This document shows positions 16,401-21,149 of a stretch of DNA of 21,149 nucleotides, one piece after another. Position 1 is the first letter of the stretch, and every line of letters starts with the position of its first letter. Both the position numbers and the translations under genes were made by a program. Origin of the DNA: Rhizobiales bacterium UBA697 (GTDB taxonomy: Bacteria > Pseudomonadota > Alphaproteobacteria > Rhizobiales > Ancalomicrobiaceae); NCBI GenBank assembly GCA_002298965.1, contig DBMN01000234.1:977-22125 (forward strand), written 5' to 3'. A model generated the notes under the pieces. It had not been told where the DNA came from. It saw only the letters and a list, made by a program, of their open reading frames with translations, and did no database searches.

Positions 16401-17099
16401 TCAGACCGCGATGCCGACCAACCGTCCGATCGCCGCCGTCAGCGCCATGGCGATCGCTCCCCACAGCGTGACCCTGAGCGTCGCCCGGCCGACGGGGGCT
16501 CCGCCCGTGCGCGCGCCGACGGCGCCGAGCAGGGCGAGGAACAGCAGCGAGGCGAGCGAGACGGCGAGGACGAGATGCGCCCTCGGCGTCACCACCGCCA
16601 TCGCCAGCGGCATGGCGGCCCCGACGGTGAAGGCCGCGGCCGAGGTGAAGGCCGCCTGGACCGGGCGCGCCCTGGTCGTCGCGGAGATGCCGAGCTCGTC
16701 GCGGGCATGGGCCCCGAGCGCATCCGCCGCCATCAACTGGCCGGCGACCCGACGGGCGAGGTCGAGTTCGACGCCGCGACCGGCCCAGATGCGGGCGAGT
16801 TCCTCGTGTTCGAACACCGGCTGCTCGATCAGTTCGCGGCTCTCGCGGCGCAGGTCGGCGGCTTCGGTGTCGGCCTGCGAAGCGACCGAGACATATTCGC
16901 CGGCGGCCATGGACATCGCCCCGGCGACGAGGCCGGCGGTGCCGGCGAGCAGGATGCCCGACGCCGTGGTGGTCGGCGCGGCGGCGACGCCGACGATCAG
17001 GCTCGCCGTCGACACGATGCCGTCGTTGGCCCCGAGCACGGCGGCGCGCAGCCAGCCGATGCGGGTGACGAGATGGCGTTCGGGTGCGGCCTTGGTCAT
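16401..17099 (-). CDS. VIT1/CCC1-family Fe2+/Mn2+ transporter
   Basis: A 232-residue inner-membrane protein. LGANDGIVSTASLIVGVA (residues 22-39) and AGAMSMAAGEYVSVASQAD (59-77) are the signature helices of the VIT1/CCC1 family. An acidic/charged soluble segment (78-145) rich in Glu and Asp precedes three further hydrophobic helices (about 149-170, 175-196 and 208-231), giving five in total. Family members move Fe2+ or Mn2+ out of the cytosol; the metal here is not determined. ATG 17099 is preferred over the adjacent GTG 17102 because AAAGGA lies 7 nt before the ATG but only 4 nt before the GTG. Its location in a stress cluster suggests metal detoxification or limiting Fenton chemistry (inference). 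Confidence 0.92.
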   Translation of the reverse strand: MTKAAPERHLVTRIGWLRAAVLGANDGIVSTASLIVGVAAAPTTTASGILLAGTAGLVAGAMSMAAGEYVSVASQADTEAADLRRESRELIEQPVFEHEELARIWAGRGVELDLARRVAGQLMAADALGAHARDELGISATTRARPVQAAFTSAAAFTVGAAMPLAMAVVTPRAHLVLAVSLASLLFLALLGAVGARTGGAPVGRATLRVTLWGAIAMALTAAIGRLVGIAV

Positions 17100-17202
17100 C
17101 ACCCCGTCCTTTCGCTCGACAGACGCCGTCGGCCGACGCGGGGCCGCGAGGCCGCCGACGCGTGTCGCCGGGCCGTCTCGCGATCGCCGCGCCGTGGTCG
17201 CG

Positions 17203-17346
17203 TCACTTGAACAGGCCCAGGCCGAGAAGGCCCGAGACGATCAGGAAGGCGGCGACGATGTAGTTGAGCAGTTGCGGCATCACCAGGATCAGGACGCCGG
17301 CGATCAGCGAGACGATCGGCTGGATGTTTCCGATGGAGACGGTCAT
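17203..17346 (-). CDS. DUF3096 membrane mini-protein
   Basis: A 47-residue protein. The sequence begins MTVSIGNIQPIVSLIAG and ends GLLGLGLFK, and almost all of residues 8-46 is hydrophobic, forming two helices with the central MPQLLNYIVA motif characteristic of DUF3096. Function is unknown; the family is frequent beside stress genes in alphaproteobacteria. ATG 17346 has AGAGGA about 9 nt upstream. It lies 57 nt after the 82-residue gene and 103 nt before the transporter gene, with a hairpin (17379-17402) in the upstream gap. Confidence 0.85.
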   Translation of the reverse strand: MTVSIGNIQPIVSLIAGVLILVMPQLLNYIVAAFLIVSGLLGLGLFK

Positions 17347-17378
17347 GGTCGTAGTCCTCTCGTGCGATGGGTGAGGGA

Positions 17379-17402
17379 CGGCGGGCCCGTGCGGGTCCGC
17401 CG
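17379..17402 (-). terminator. Intercistronic inverted repeat after the 82-residue gene
   Basis: The arms around a 2-4 nt loop pair over about 10 bp with one mismatch (GGCGGGCCCG against CGGGTCCGCC). It starts 1 nt after the stop codon at 17404, and there is no T-run. It is one of several such repeats in this cluster. Confidence 0.45.
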
Positions 17403-17403
17403 G

Positions 17404-17652
17404 TCAGGACTTCTTCGTCGCGGCGTCGACCTCGAAGATCACGTCGAGTTCCGCCCGCAGCGTGCGGATCTGGACCCCGATGGCGACCGCGCGGTCGACC
17501 GCCTCCTTCCGGCGCTCCGCCTTGACGGCCTGGAACGCCTTGCGGCGCTCGCCCGAACGCATGTCGCGCAGCGTCCGTTTGATCGCCTTCCTGGCCAGTT
17601 CGAGCGTGGTCTCGACCACCTCGAATTCGGCTTCGTCGTTGTCCTTGGACAT
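17404..17652 (-). CDS. Unrecognised 82-residue charged helical protein
   Basis: The family is not recognised. The protein is cytosolic, without signal peptide or membrane segment. Residues 1-14 are acidic (KDNDEAEFEVVE), 21-57 are strongly basic and helical (ARKAIKRTLRDMRSGERRKA, then KAERRKEAVDRA), and 58-75 are amphipathic. The charge pattern suggests a coiled-coil or nucleic-acid/partner-binding helix, but this is only inference. Start ATG 17652 has GAGGAG about 8 nt upstream, and codon use looks like the neighbours, so it is probably a real gene. It lies between the hydrolase lipoprotein gene and the DUF3096 gene. Confidence 0.7.
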   Translation of the reverse strand: MSKDNDEAEFEVVETTLELARKAIKRTLRDMRSGERRKAFQAVKAERRKEAVDRAVAIGVQIRTLRAELDVIFEVDAATKKS

Positions 17653-17703
17653 GTCGTGTTCTCCTCGGTCGTCGGGCACGCGCGGCACCGACCTCGCGTC
17701 GTC

Positions 17704-18852
17704 TCAGCGGCGGCCCGCTCCGACCGCGACGACGGGGGCCGTGACGAGCGTGGTCACCGAACCGACCGTGCCGACCAGGACCGCGCCGAGCCGGTCGCCC
17801 AGACCGACGCGGGCATCCGAGACCGGTTGGCCGGCGAGGAAGCGTTCGCCGAGCAGACGCACCACGCCGGGGCTCTTGGCGAACTTGCCGTGGTTGAGCG
17901 CTCCGCCGCCGTCGAGGGCGGTCAGGTCGATGACGTCGACCCCCCGCTTCTCCAAAAGCGCGCGGTTGGCGGGCGTGAACGGGTCGATCGCCCCGAGGCG
18001 GGCGCCGCTGCCGGCGACGAACTTCGCCAGTTCGAGCGCGTGGTCGTCGCGCGACACGAAGAGCGTGAAGCGCGGATGGCCGCCGATCCGATCGATCTGG
18101 GCGCGGAAGACGTCGACGTCGAGATCGGGCGAGGCGAGGATCACGTTGCCGATCTTCGCCGAGACGCCGCCGTCGCGGATCGCCATCTGCCGCAGCGCCT
18201 CGACGGCCGGCCAACTGCCCATGGAATGGGCGAGCACCGTGACGTCGGTGACGCCGGGATCGGCGACCGCCGCGCGCAACACCCGTTCGAGCGCGTCGCG
18301 CGACACGGTGGCGCTGTCCTTGTCGTAGTCGTAGGCCCAGACCGAGCCGCGCGAGGCCCACGAGAACAGGACCGGCAGGAACGCGGTGCCGCTGTCGTGG
18401 ACGAGCTGGGCGAAACGGAACACCGCTTCGTCGTGGCGCGTGTCGAAGCCGTGGACGAAGACCAGCACGCGATGCTTGCCCGATCGGTGGAACCAGGATC
18501 TCACCGCCTGCGGCTCGACCGCGTCGGAGCGCAGGACGGCGAAGCCGAGCGCCGGGTCGGTGGGCCGGCCGGAGGGCCATTGCACCGCGCCGACGACCCG
18601 CTTCGCCTCCGGCGGAATCGACACGACGAGGCGGTCGATCCGGACCGACGCGCCGCGGTCGCCGTCGAAGGGCGCATCGACCTGCCCGGTCGGGGCGCGG
18701 GTGGTCACGGCCAGCATCTCGACGCGCGACGTGGCGTCCGCTCGCAGCGCGGTCGGCGCCAGCCCGCCTTCGGCATGACCGGCACAGCCGGTGAGGCCGA
18801 GACCGACGGCGACGACGGTGCCGAGACGGGCCCTGGCGCGGTCGCGAGCCAT
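17704..18852 (-). CDS. Alpha/beta-hydrolase lipoprotein (DUF900-like)
   Basis: A 382-residue protein. The signal peptide has the lipobox L20-T21-G22-C23. The hydrolase core shows VFVHGFDTRHDEAVFRFAQ (131-149), the nucleophile elbow AHSMGS (Ser210), ILASPDLDVDVF (acid candidate Asp243 or Asp245) and LNHGKF (His321), the order found in DUF900 alpha/beta hydrolases. The substrate is unknown; an envelope esterase or lipase is possible. The C-terminal 30 residues are hydrophobic (VLVGTVGSVTTLVTAPVVAV), which is unusual for a lipoprotein and might be a second membrane contact. ATG 18852 lies 4 nt after the DUF3309 stop codon, indicating translational coupling; its own Shine-Dalgarno is weak. Confidence 0.88.
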   Translation of the reverse strand: MARDRARARLGTVVAVGLGLTGCAGHAEGGLAPTALRADATSRVEMLAVTTRAPTGQVDAPFDGDRGASVRIDRLVVSIPPEAKRVVGAVQWPSGRPTDPALGFAVLRSDAVEPQAVRSWFHRSGKHRVLVFVHGFDTRHDEAVFRFAQLVHDSGTAFLPVLFSWASRGSVWAYDYDKDSATVSRDALERVLRAAVADPGVTDVTVLAHSMGSWPAVEALRQMAIRDGGVSAKIGNVILASPDLDVDVFRAQIDRIGGHPRFTLFVSRDDHALELAKFVAGSGARLGAIDPFTPANRALLEKRGVDVIDLTALDGGGALNHGKFAKSPGVVRLLGERFLAGQPVSDARVGLGDRLGAVLVGTVGSVTTLVTAPVVAVGAGRR

Positions 18853-18856
18853 GGCG

Positions 18857-19015
18857 TCACAGCCGGCCGAGCAGCAGCAGCACGACGACGATGACCAGAA
18901 CCAGTCCGACGCCGCCGCTCGGGCCGTAGCCCCAGTTGGCGCTGTGCGACCACGTCGGCAGTGCGCCGACCAGGAACAGGATCAGGATGACGAGGAGGAT
19001 CGTACCGAGGCTCAT
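18857..19015 (-). CDS. DUF3309 membrane mini-protein
   Basis: A 52-residue protein. Its sequence has the DUF3309 layout: a hydrophobic helix (SLGTILLVILILFLVGALP), the motif PTWSHSANWGYGPSGGVG (residues 20-37) and a second hydrophobic helix ending LLLLGRL. Function is unknown; in alphaproteobacteria the family is typically found near stress genes. ATG 19015 has GAAGGGAG about 8 nt upstream. The stop is 4 nt before the hydrolase start, so the two genes are very probably on one mRNA. Confidence 0.9.
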   Translation of the reverse strand: MSLGTILLVILILFLVGALPTWSHSANWGYGPSGGVGLVLVIVVVLLLLGRL

Positions 19016-19036
19016 GATGGTCTCCCTTCGAGGAAG

Positions 19037-19081
19037 GGCCGGCCGGGGACCCGCGAACGGGTTCGCGCGCCCCGACCGGCC
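19037..19081 (-). terminator. Large two-part inverted repeat after the PRC-barrel gene
   Basis: The outer arms 19037-19048 and 19070-19081 pair over 12 bp (one G-U wobble in the minus-strand RNA). Inside them a 6-bp stem CGCGAA/TTCGCG closes a CGGG loop (19052-19067). It begins 6 nt after the PRC-barrel stop codon and ends about 14 nt before the DUF3309 Shine-Dalgarno. No T-run follows. A strong terminator-like or RNA-stabilising structure. Confidence 0.55.
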
Positions 19082-19087
19082 TCGCCG

Positions 19088-19477
19088 TCACTTGGTGTAC
19101 TTGTATTCCGGCAGGTTCTTCAGCGATTCCTTGGTGGCACCGCCGAGGAACATCTTGGCGTCGCGGACCTCGAGGGCGCTGGCCGGAACCACGACCAGCC
19201 TGTCGCCGACCCCGAGGAAGCCGCCGACGGAGAGCACCGCGAAGGGTACCTTGTCGGCCGGCGTGACGATCAGATCGTCGATCTTGCCGACGGTCTCGCC
19301 GGCTTCGTTGACGACGGTGGCGCCGACCACCTTGGAGGTGCGGTAGCCGCTCGCCAGCGAGGTCGCGTCGACCTTCATCAGCGAGATGGTCTGCACGACG
19401 CCCTGCGCGAAGGCGGGGCCGGCGAGCGCGAAGCCGACGACGGCGACGCCGGCGAGAATCCGGATCGAAATGGTCAT
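19088..19477 (-). CDS. Periplasmic PRC-barrel domain protein
   Basis: A 129-residue protein. Signal peptide 1-24 (hydrophobic 8-23, cleavage AFA-Q). The mature part holds a PRC-barrel beta domain: YRTSKVVGATVVNEAGETVGKIDDLIVTP (45-73) followed by VPFAVLSVGGFLGVGDRLVVVP (77-98). The end is a short charged tail. PRC-barrel proteins of this type bind unknown envelope partners; no catalytic residues are known. ATG 19477 is preferred over ATG 19483, because the AAGGA upstream sits about 8 nt from the former and only about 2 nt from the latter. It lies between the csbD gene and the DUF3309 gene, with hairpins on both sides. Confidence 0.9.
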   Translation of the reverse strand: MTISIRILAGVAVVGFALAGPAFAQGVVQTISLMKVDATSLASGYRTSKVVGATVVNEAGETVGKIDDLIVTPADKVPFAVLSVGGFLGVGDRLVVVPASALEVRDAKMFLGGATKESLKNLPEYKYTK

Positions 19478-19510
19478 GGGCATCTTCCTTCGATGATTGG
19501 CGGGTCGGGT

Positions 19511-19534
19511 CCTCGGGGCGCTTCCGCCCCGAGG
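19511..19534 (-). terminator. 10-bp perfect hairpin between csbD and the PRC-barrel gene
   Basis: CCTCGGGGCG (19511-19520) and CGCCCCGAGG (19525-19534) are perfectly complementary around a 4-nt loop. It starts 17 nt after the csbD stop codon and lies 33 nt before the next ATG. No T-run follows. Confidence 0.55.
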
Positions 19535-19551
19535 GAGCAGCGACGGCGCGG

Positions 19552-19722
19552 TCACTTCTTCAGAGCGTCGCGGGTGCTGCCGACGAGGTTCTGGACCTTG
19601 CCCTCGACCCGATCGGCCTTGCCGTCGGCGACGAGCTTGGCGTCGCCCAGGAGCTTGCCGGCGGTCTCTTCGACGGCGCCCTTCACCTGCTTGGCGGAAC
19701 CGACGATACGGTCCTTGTTCAT
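19552..19722 (-). CDS. CsbD-family stress protein
   Basis: A 56-residue protein. The sequence starts MNKDRIVGSAKQVKGAVEE and continues TAGKLLGDAKLVADGKADRVEGKVQ, the defining CsbD pattern. The family is named for the sigma-B-controlled stress gene of Bacillus subtilis; the molecular role is unknown. It is a small soluble helical protein without signal peptide. Start ATG 19722 has CAGGAG about 9 nt upstream. It follows the His-rich gene by 119 nt and precedes the PRC-barrel gene by 74 nt, with a hairpin on each side. Confidence 0.93.
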   Translation of the reverse strand: MNKDRIVGSAKQVKGAVEETAGKLLGDAKLVADGKADRVEGKVQNLVGSTRDALKK

Positions 19723-19748
19723 GGTCTTTCTCCTGTGTCTCGAGGTTT

Positions 19749-19777
19749 CGCGGAACCGGCGGGAGTGCCGATCCGCG
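19749..19777 (-). repeat. Imperfect inverted repeat in the leader of csbD
   Basis: CGCGGA (19749-19754) pairs with TCCGCG (19772-19777), and inside it CGGC (19757-19760) pairs with GCCG (19767-19770). It lies about 27 nt upstream of the csbD ATG, in the 119-nt gap after the His-rich gene. Confidence 0.35.
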
Positions 19778-19841
19778 ATCGAAGGCGGTGCCGGAGGCGG
19801 ACCGTCCGGCGAAAGGTGCGAGCACGTGCGATCGGCGGTCG

Positions 19842-20075
19842 TCAGCGTTCGGACGCCTCGTCCGGTCGGCCCTGGATGTGGCCGTGGGCGGTGACGGCGA
19901 AGCGCCGTGCCAGATCGCTGTGTTCCAGGGCCGCCGTCGCATGGCGATCGGCGGACGCCGGGTCGCCGAGGTCGTAGAAGTGCGAGGCCTGGTGATGGTG
20001 ATGGGCGGCGGCGTGATGGTGCGACGCGGCCTGATCGTGGTGTTCGGCGGCCAGATGCCGGATGGGCGACTTCAT
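19842..20075 (-). CDS. 77-residue histidine-rich helical protein
   Basis: Fifteen of 77 residues are His, concentrated in HLAAEHHDQAASHHHAAAHHHHQ (residues 7-29) and then spaced along an amphipathic helix to residue 66. The repeating A-A-x-H-H pattern resembles small His-rich proteins of unknown function seen in Hyphomicrobiales; I cannot name a Pfam family. Metal binding or buffering is plausible from composition and from the downstream VIT1-type transporter gene, but is inference. No signal peptide. Start ATG 20075 has GGAAGGAAC about 9 nt upstream. It is the first gene of the nine-gene minus-strand cluster; the promoter element at 20219-20263 gives a leader of about 135 nt. Confidence 0.75.
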   Translation of the reverse strand: MKSPIRHLAAEHHDQAASHHHAAAHHHHQASHFYDLGDPASADRHATAALEHSDLARRFAVTAHGHIQGRPDEASER

Positions 20076-20218
20076 CGATGTTCCTTCCACCCCGGCCGTG
20101 CGATCGTTCGATCGCCGTCCGTGTAGTCGAGGCACCACCGACGACCCCGGACGCGGCAGCGAGGGCGCCGCGTTCTCCGGAGGCATCGTTCCGGTGACGA
20201 CACGCGGGGTCGACGTGG

Positions 20219-20263
20219 AGCCTAGGAGGGGTGCAGGCGTGCGGGCAGCCTCGGAAACTACTC
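20219..20263 (-). promoter_or_regulatory. Repeated promoter element, copy 4 (toward nine-gene stress cluster)
   Basis: On the minus strand GAGTAGTTTCCG (GAGTAGTTTCC at 20263-20253), then AGGCTGC, and 28 nt after TTCC the hexamer TAGGCT (20224-20219) within CTAGGCTCC. The box half is nearly identical to copy 3. Predicted transcription begins near 20212. Confidence 0.65.
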
Positions 20264-20378
20264 GAGCCCGACGTCCGTCGCTCCGGTCGGCGGGCGGACA
20301 CGGTGCCCGCCGCCGACGCCGGCCCGTCGCCGCGACGGTCCGTCGGGACGGCGGGCGCGGCGGGCGGGGCGCTCGCTC

Positions 20379-20424
20379 GAGTAGATTCCGTCCCTGCTCG
20401 ACACGGGGTCTGCCTGTCTAGGAT
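20379..20424 (+). promoter_or_regulatory. Repeated promoter element, copy 5 (toward DUF883 gene)
   Basis: GAGTAGATTCCG (GAGTAGATTCC at 20379-20389), then TCCCTGC, and 29 nt after TTCC the hexamer TAGGAT (20419-20424) within CTAGGATCG. The spacing is 1 nt longer than in the other four. Predicted transcription begins near 20431, giving a leader of about 105 nt. Confidence 0.6.
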
Positions 20425-20524
20425 CGCTTTCGGCCCCTTCGTCGTTCGGAGCCTCCCGCGCCGACTGCCCCCCGAACGGGGTGGCGTCGACAGGTTCGGG
20501 AGTGCGGCCGCCGCGCTGCCGGCC

Positions 20525-20537
20525 GGAGGATTCCTCC
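20525..20537 (+). promoter_or_regulatory. Self-complementary Shine-Dalgarno of the DUF883 gene
   Basis: GGAGGATTCCTCC ends directly before ATG 20538. GGAGG can pair with CCTCC around an ATT loop, so the ribosome-binding site sits in its own small hairpin and could be partly masked. The Shine-Dalgarno to ATG spacing (7 nt) is normal. Confidence 0.5.
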
Positions 20538-20831
20538 ATGAACACAGCCACCGTCACCGATCCCGACCTCGCCGCTCTGCGCGAAGACCTCGCCGCGTTG
20601 AAACGCGACTTCGCCGGTCTCCTCGATCACTCGAAGGACCGCGTCGGCGACAGCGTCGGCCGCGCCGCCGCCTCGCTCGACGACGGTGCGCGCCGCATCG
20701 CCGACGAAGTCGGTACCGAGAGCGCTCGCGCCGCCACCGCCATCGGCAAGGCGGTCGAGGAGCATCCGCTCGCCGCCCTCGCCGTCGCCGTCGGGGTCGG
20801 CCTGATCGGCGGCCGGCTGTTGCTGCGGTGA
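20538..20831 (+). CDS. DUF883 family protein (ElaB/YqjD-like)
   Basis: A 97-residue protein. Residues 8-70 form a charged amphipathic helix (DLAALREDLAALKRDFAGLL, ending before DEVGTESARAATAIGKAVEE). Residues 76-97 are HPLAALAVAVGVGLIGGRLLLR, the C-terminal membrane anchor that defines DUF883. In E. coli the relatives ElaB and YqjD are stationary-phase, inner-membrane proteins that bind ribosomes; ribosome binding here is only by family analogy. ATG 20538 has GGAGGA 7 nt upstream. The stop codon overlaps a GTG start of the next gene by 4 nt. Promoter element copy 5 lies about 115 nt upstream. Confidence 0.9.
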   Translation: MNTATVTDPDLAALREDLAALKRDFAGLLDHSKDRVGDSVGRAAASLDDGARRIADEVGTESARAATAIGKAVEEHPLAALAVAVGVGLIGGRLLLR

Positions 20832-21149
20832 CCGGACTTCCGGCGATGCTCGACCTCGCCGCGCGGATCTTCGCGGCGACCCGGTCGACGGGCTCGACCT
20901 GCCCCGGTGCCCGCTCCCCGGCACGCCTCGCCGTGGTCGCCGGGCTCGGGTTGCTGACGGCGGCCTCCGCTCTGGCGGCGCTGGGCTGCACGGCCGCCGC
21001 CGCGTGGATCGTGCTGCGCCCGATCGTCGGTCCGGCCGGCGCCCCGCTGATCGTCGCCGCCGGTCTCGCGCTCGTCGCGCTCGTGCCGGTGTTCGTCGTC
21101 CGCCGTCTTCTCCGCGCTCCGCCACCCTCCCGGTCGCCGCCGTCGACCG
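20828..21149 (+). CDS. Two-helix membrane protein, partial at window edge
   Basis: 107 residues are visible with no stop before the edge. Two hydrophobic segments (about 34-66 and 70-91) are separated by a short Pro/Gly turn and followed by a basic, Pro-rich tail (RRLLRAPPPSR), which looks like a holin-like or YqjE-type small membrane protein. DUF883 genes are often paired with such a gene (yqjD-yqjE in E. coli), so the position supports this reading; the sequence alone does not prove the family. The start is either GTG 20828, whose GTGA overlaps the upstream stop, or in-frame ATG 20846; neither has a strong Shine-Dalgarno, so coupling is likely. Confidence 0.65.
   Translation, partial: MTGLPAMLDLAARIFAATRSTGSTCPGARSPARLAVVAGLGLLTAASALAALGCTAAAAWIVLRPIVGPAGAPLIVAAGLALVALVPVFVVRRLLRAPPPSRSPPST

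Larger units (their letters stand above)
20076..20537. other. 462-nt divergent intergenic region with two promoter elements
   Basis: Separates the nine-gene stress cluster (minus) from the DUF883 pair (plus). It holds two back-to-back copies of the repeated promoter element, 20219-20263 facing left and 20379-20424 facing right, with 115 nt between their boxes. Open frames across the region are Arg-rich, lack ribosome-binding sites and are judged non-coding. Confidence 0.65.

Noticed and set aside
14913..18894. Long plus-strand open frames (up to about 900 codons) over the stress cluster
   Set aside because: They are antisense to well-recognised minus-strand genes (MltF-like, VIT1, hydrolase) and have low-complexity translations.
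8227..20424. Reading the repeated box as an EcfG general-stress promoter (GGAAC, then CGTT)
   Set aside because: On the GGAA strand no CGTT follows at 16-18 nt. In that direction copies 2 and 3 would face no gene, while the opposite direction fits all five.

Overview
The window looks like a chromosomal segment of a high-GC (roughly 70% by eye) alphaproteobacterium, most likely of the order Hyphomicrobiales (Rhizobiales). The evidence is a cyclic beta-1,2-glucan synthase (NdvB/ChvB type), a DUF1236 protein, DUF3309 and DUF3096 mini-proteins and a CheB/CheR-PAS-kinase fusion, all typical of that group. No tRNA, rRNA, CRISPR array, insertion sequence or phage gene was seen. All assignments come from reading the translation; no database search was run.

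Layout. (1) 1-7559, minus: N-terminal 2519 residues of a cyclic glucan synthase; its last ~300 residues lie outside the window. (2) 7707-7916, minus: a 69-residue lipoprotein. (3) 8379-12722, plus: one 1447-residue protein holding CheB, CheR, two PAS-like regions, a histidine kinase, a receiver, and a complete FixJ-like receiver plus LuxR-type DNA-binding domain. (4) 12748-13071, minus: a secreted DUF1236 protein. (5) 13192-14814, minus: a YflT-like general stress protein followed by D-lactate dehydrogenase. (6) 14925-20075, minus: nine co-oriented genes encoding a His-rich protein, CsbD, a PRC-barrel protein, DUF3309, an alpha/beta-hydrolase lipoprotein, an unrecognised 82-residue protein, DUF3096, a VIT1/CCC1 metal transporter and an MltF-like lytic transglycosylase. 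(7) 20538-21149, plus: a DUF883 (ElaB/YqjD-like) protein and a partial two-helix membrane protein.

The most interesting signal is a bipartite non-coding element present five times, each time oriented toward a small envelope or stress gene: a box GAGTAGWTTCCGNNNCTG followed, 28-29 nt after its TTCC, by a -10-like hexamer (TAGGNT in three copies, CAGGAT and CATGCT in the others). The copies lie upstream of the lipoprotein, the DUF1236 gene, the stress protein/ldhA pair, the nine-gene stress cluster and the DUF883 pair. They look like activator-dependent promoters of one regulon that covers most of the window outside the glucan synthase. The only regulator encoded here is the FixJ-like output domain of the giant kinase, so a self-contained sensor-to-promoter circuit controlling an envelope stress island is a reasonable hypothesis.

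A second pattern is strong GC-rich inverted repeats just after several stop codons inside the stress cluster, which may uncouple expression of neighbouring genes. Very long open frames antisense to the glucan synthase and the kinase are composition artefacts and were left out.
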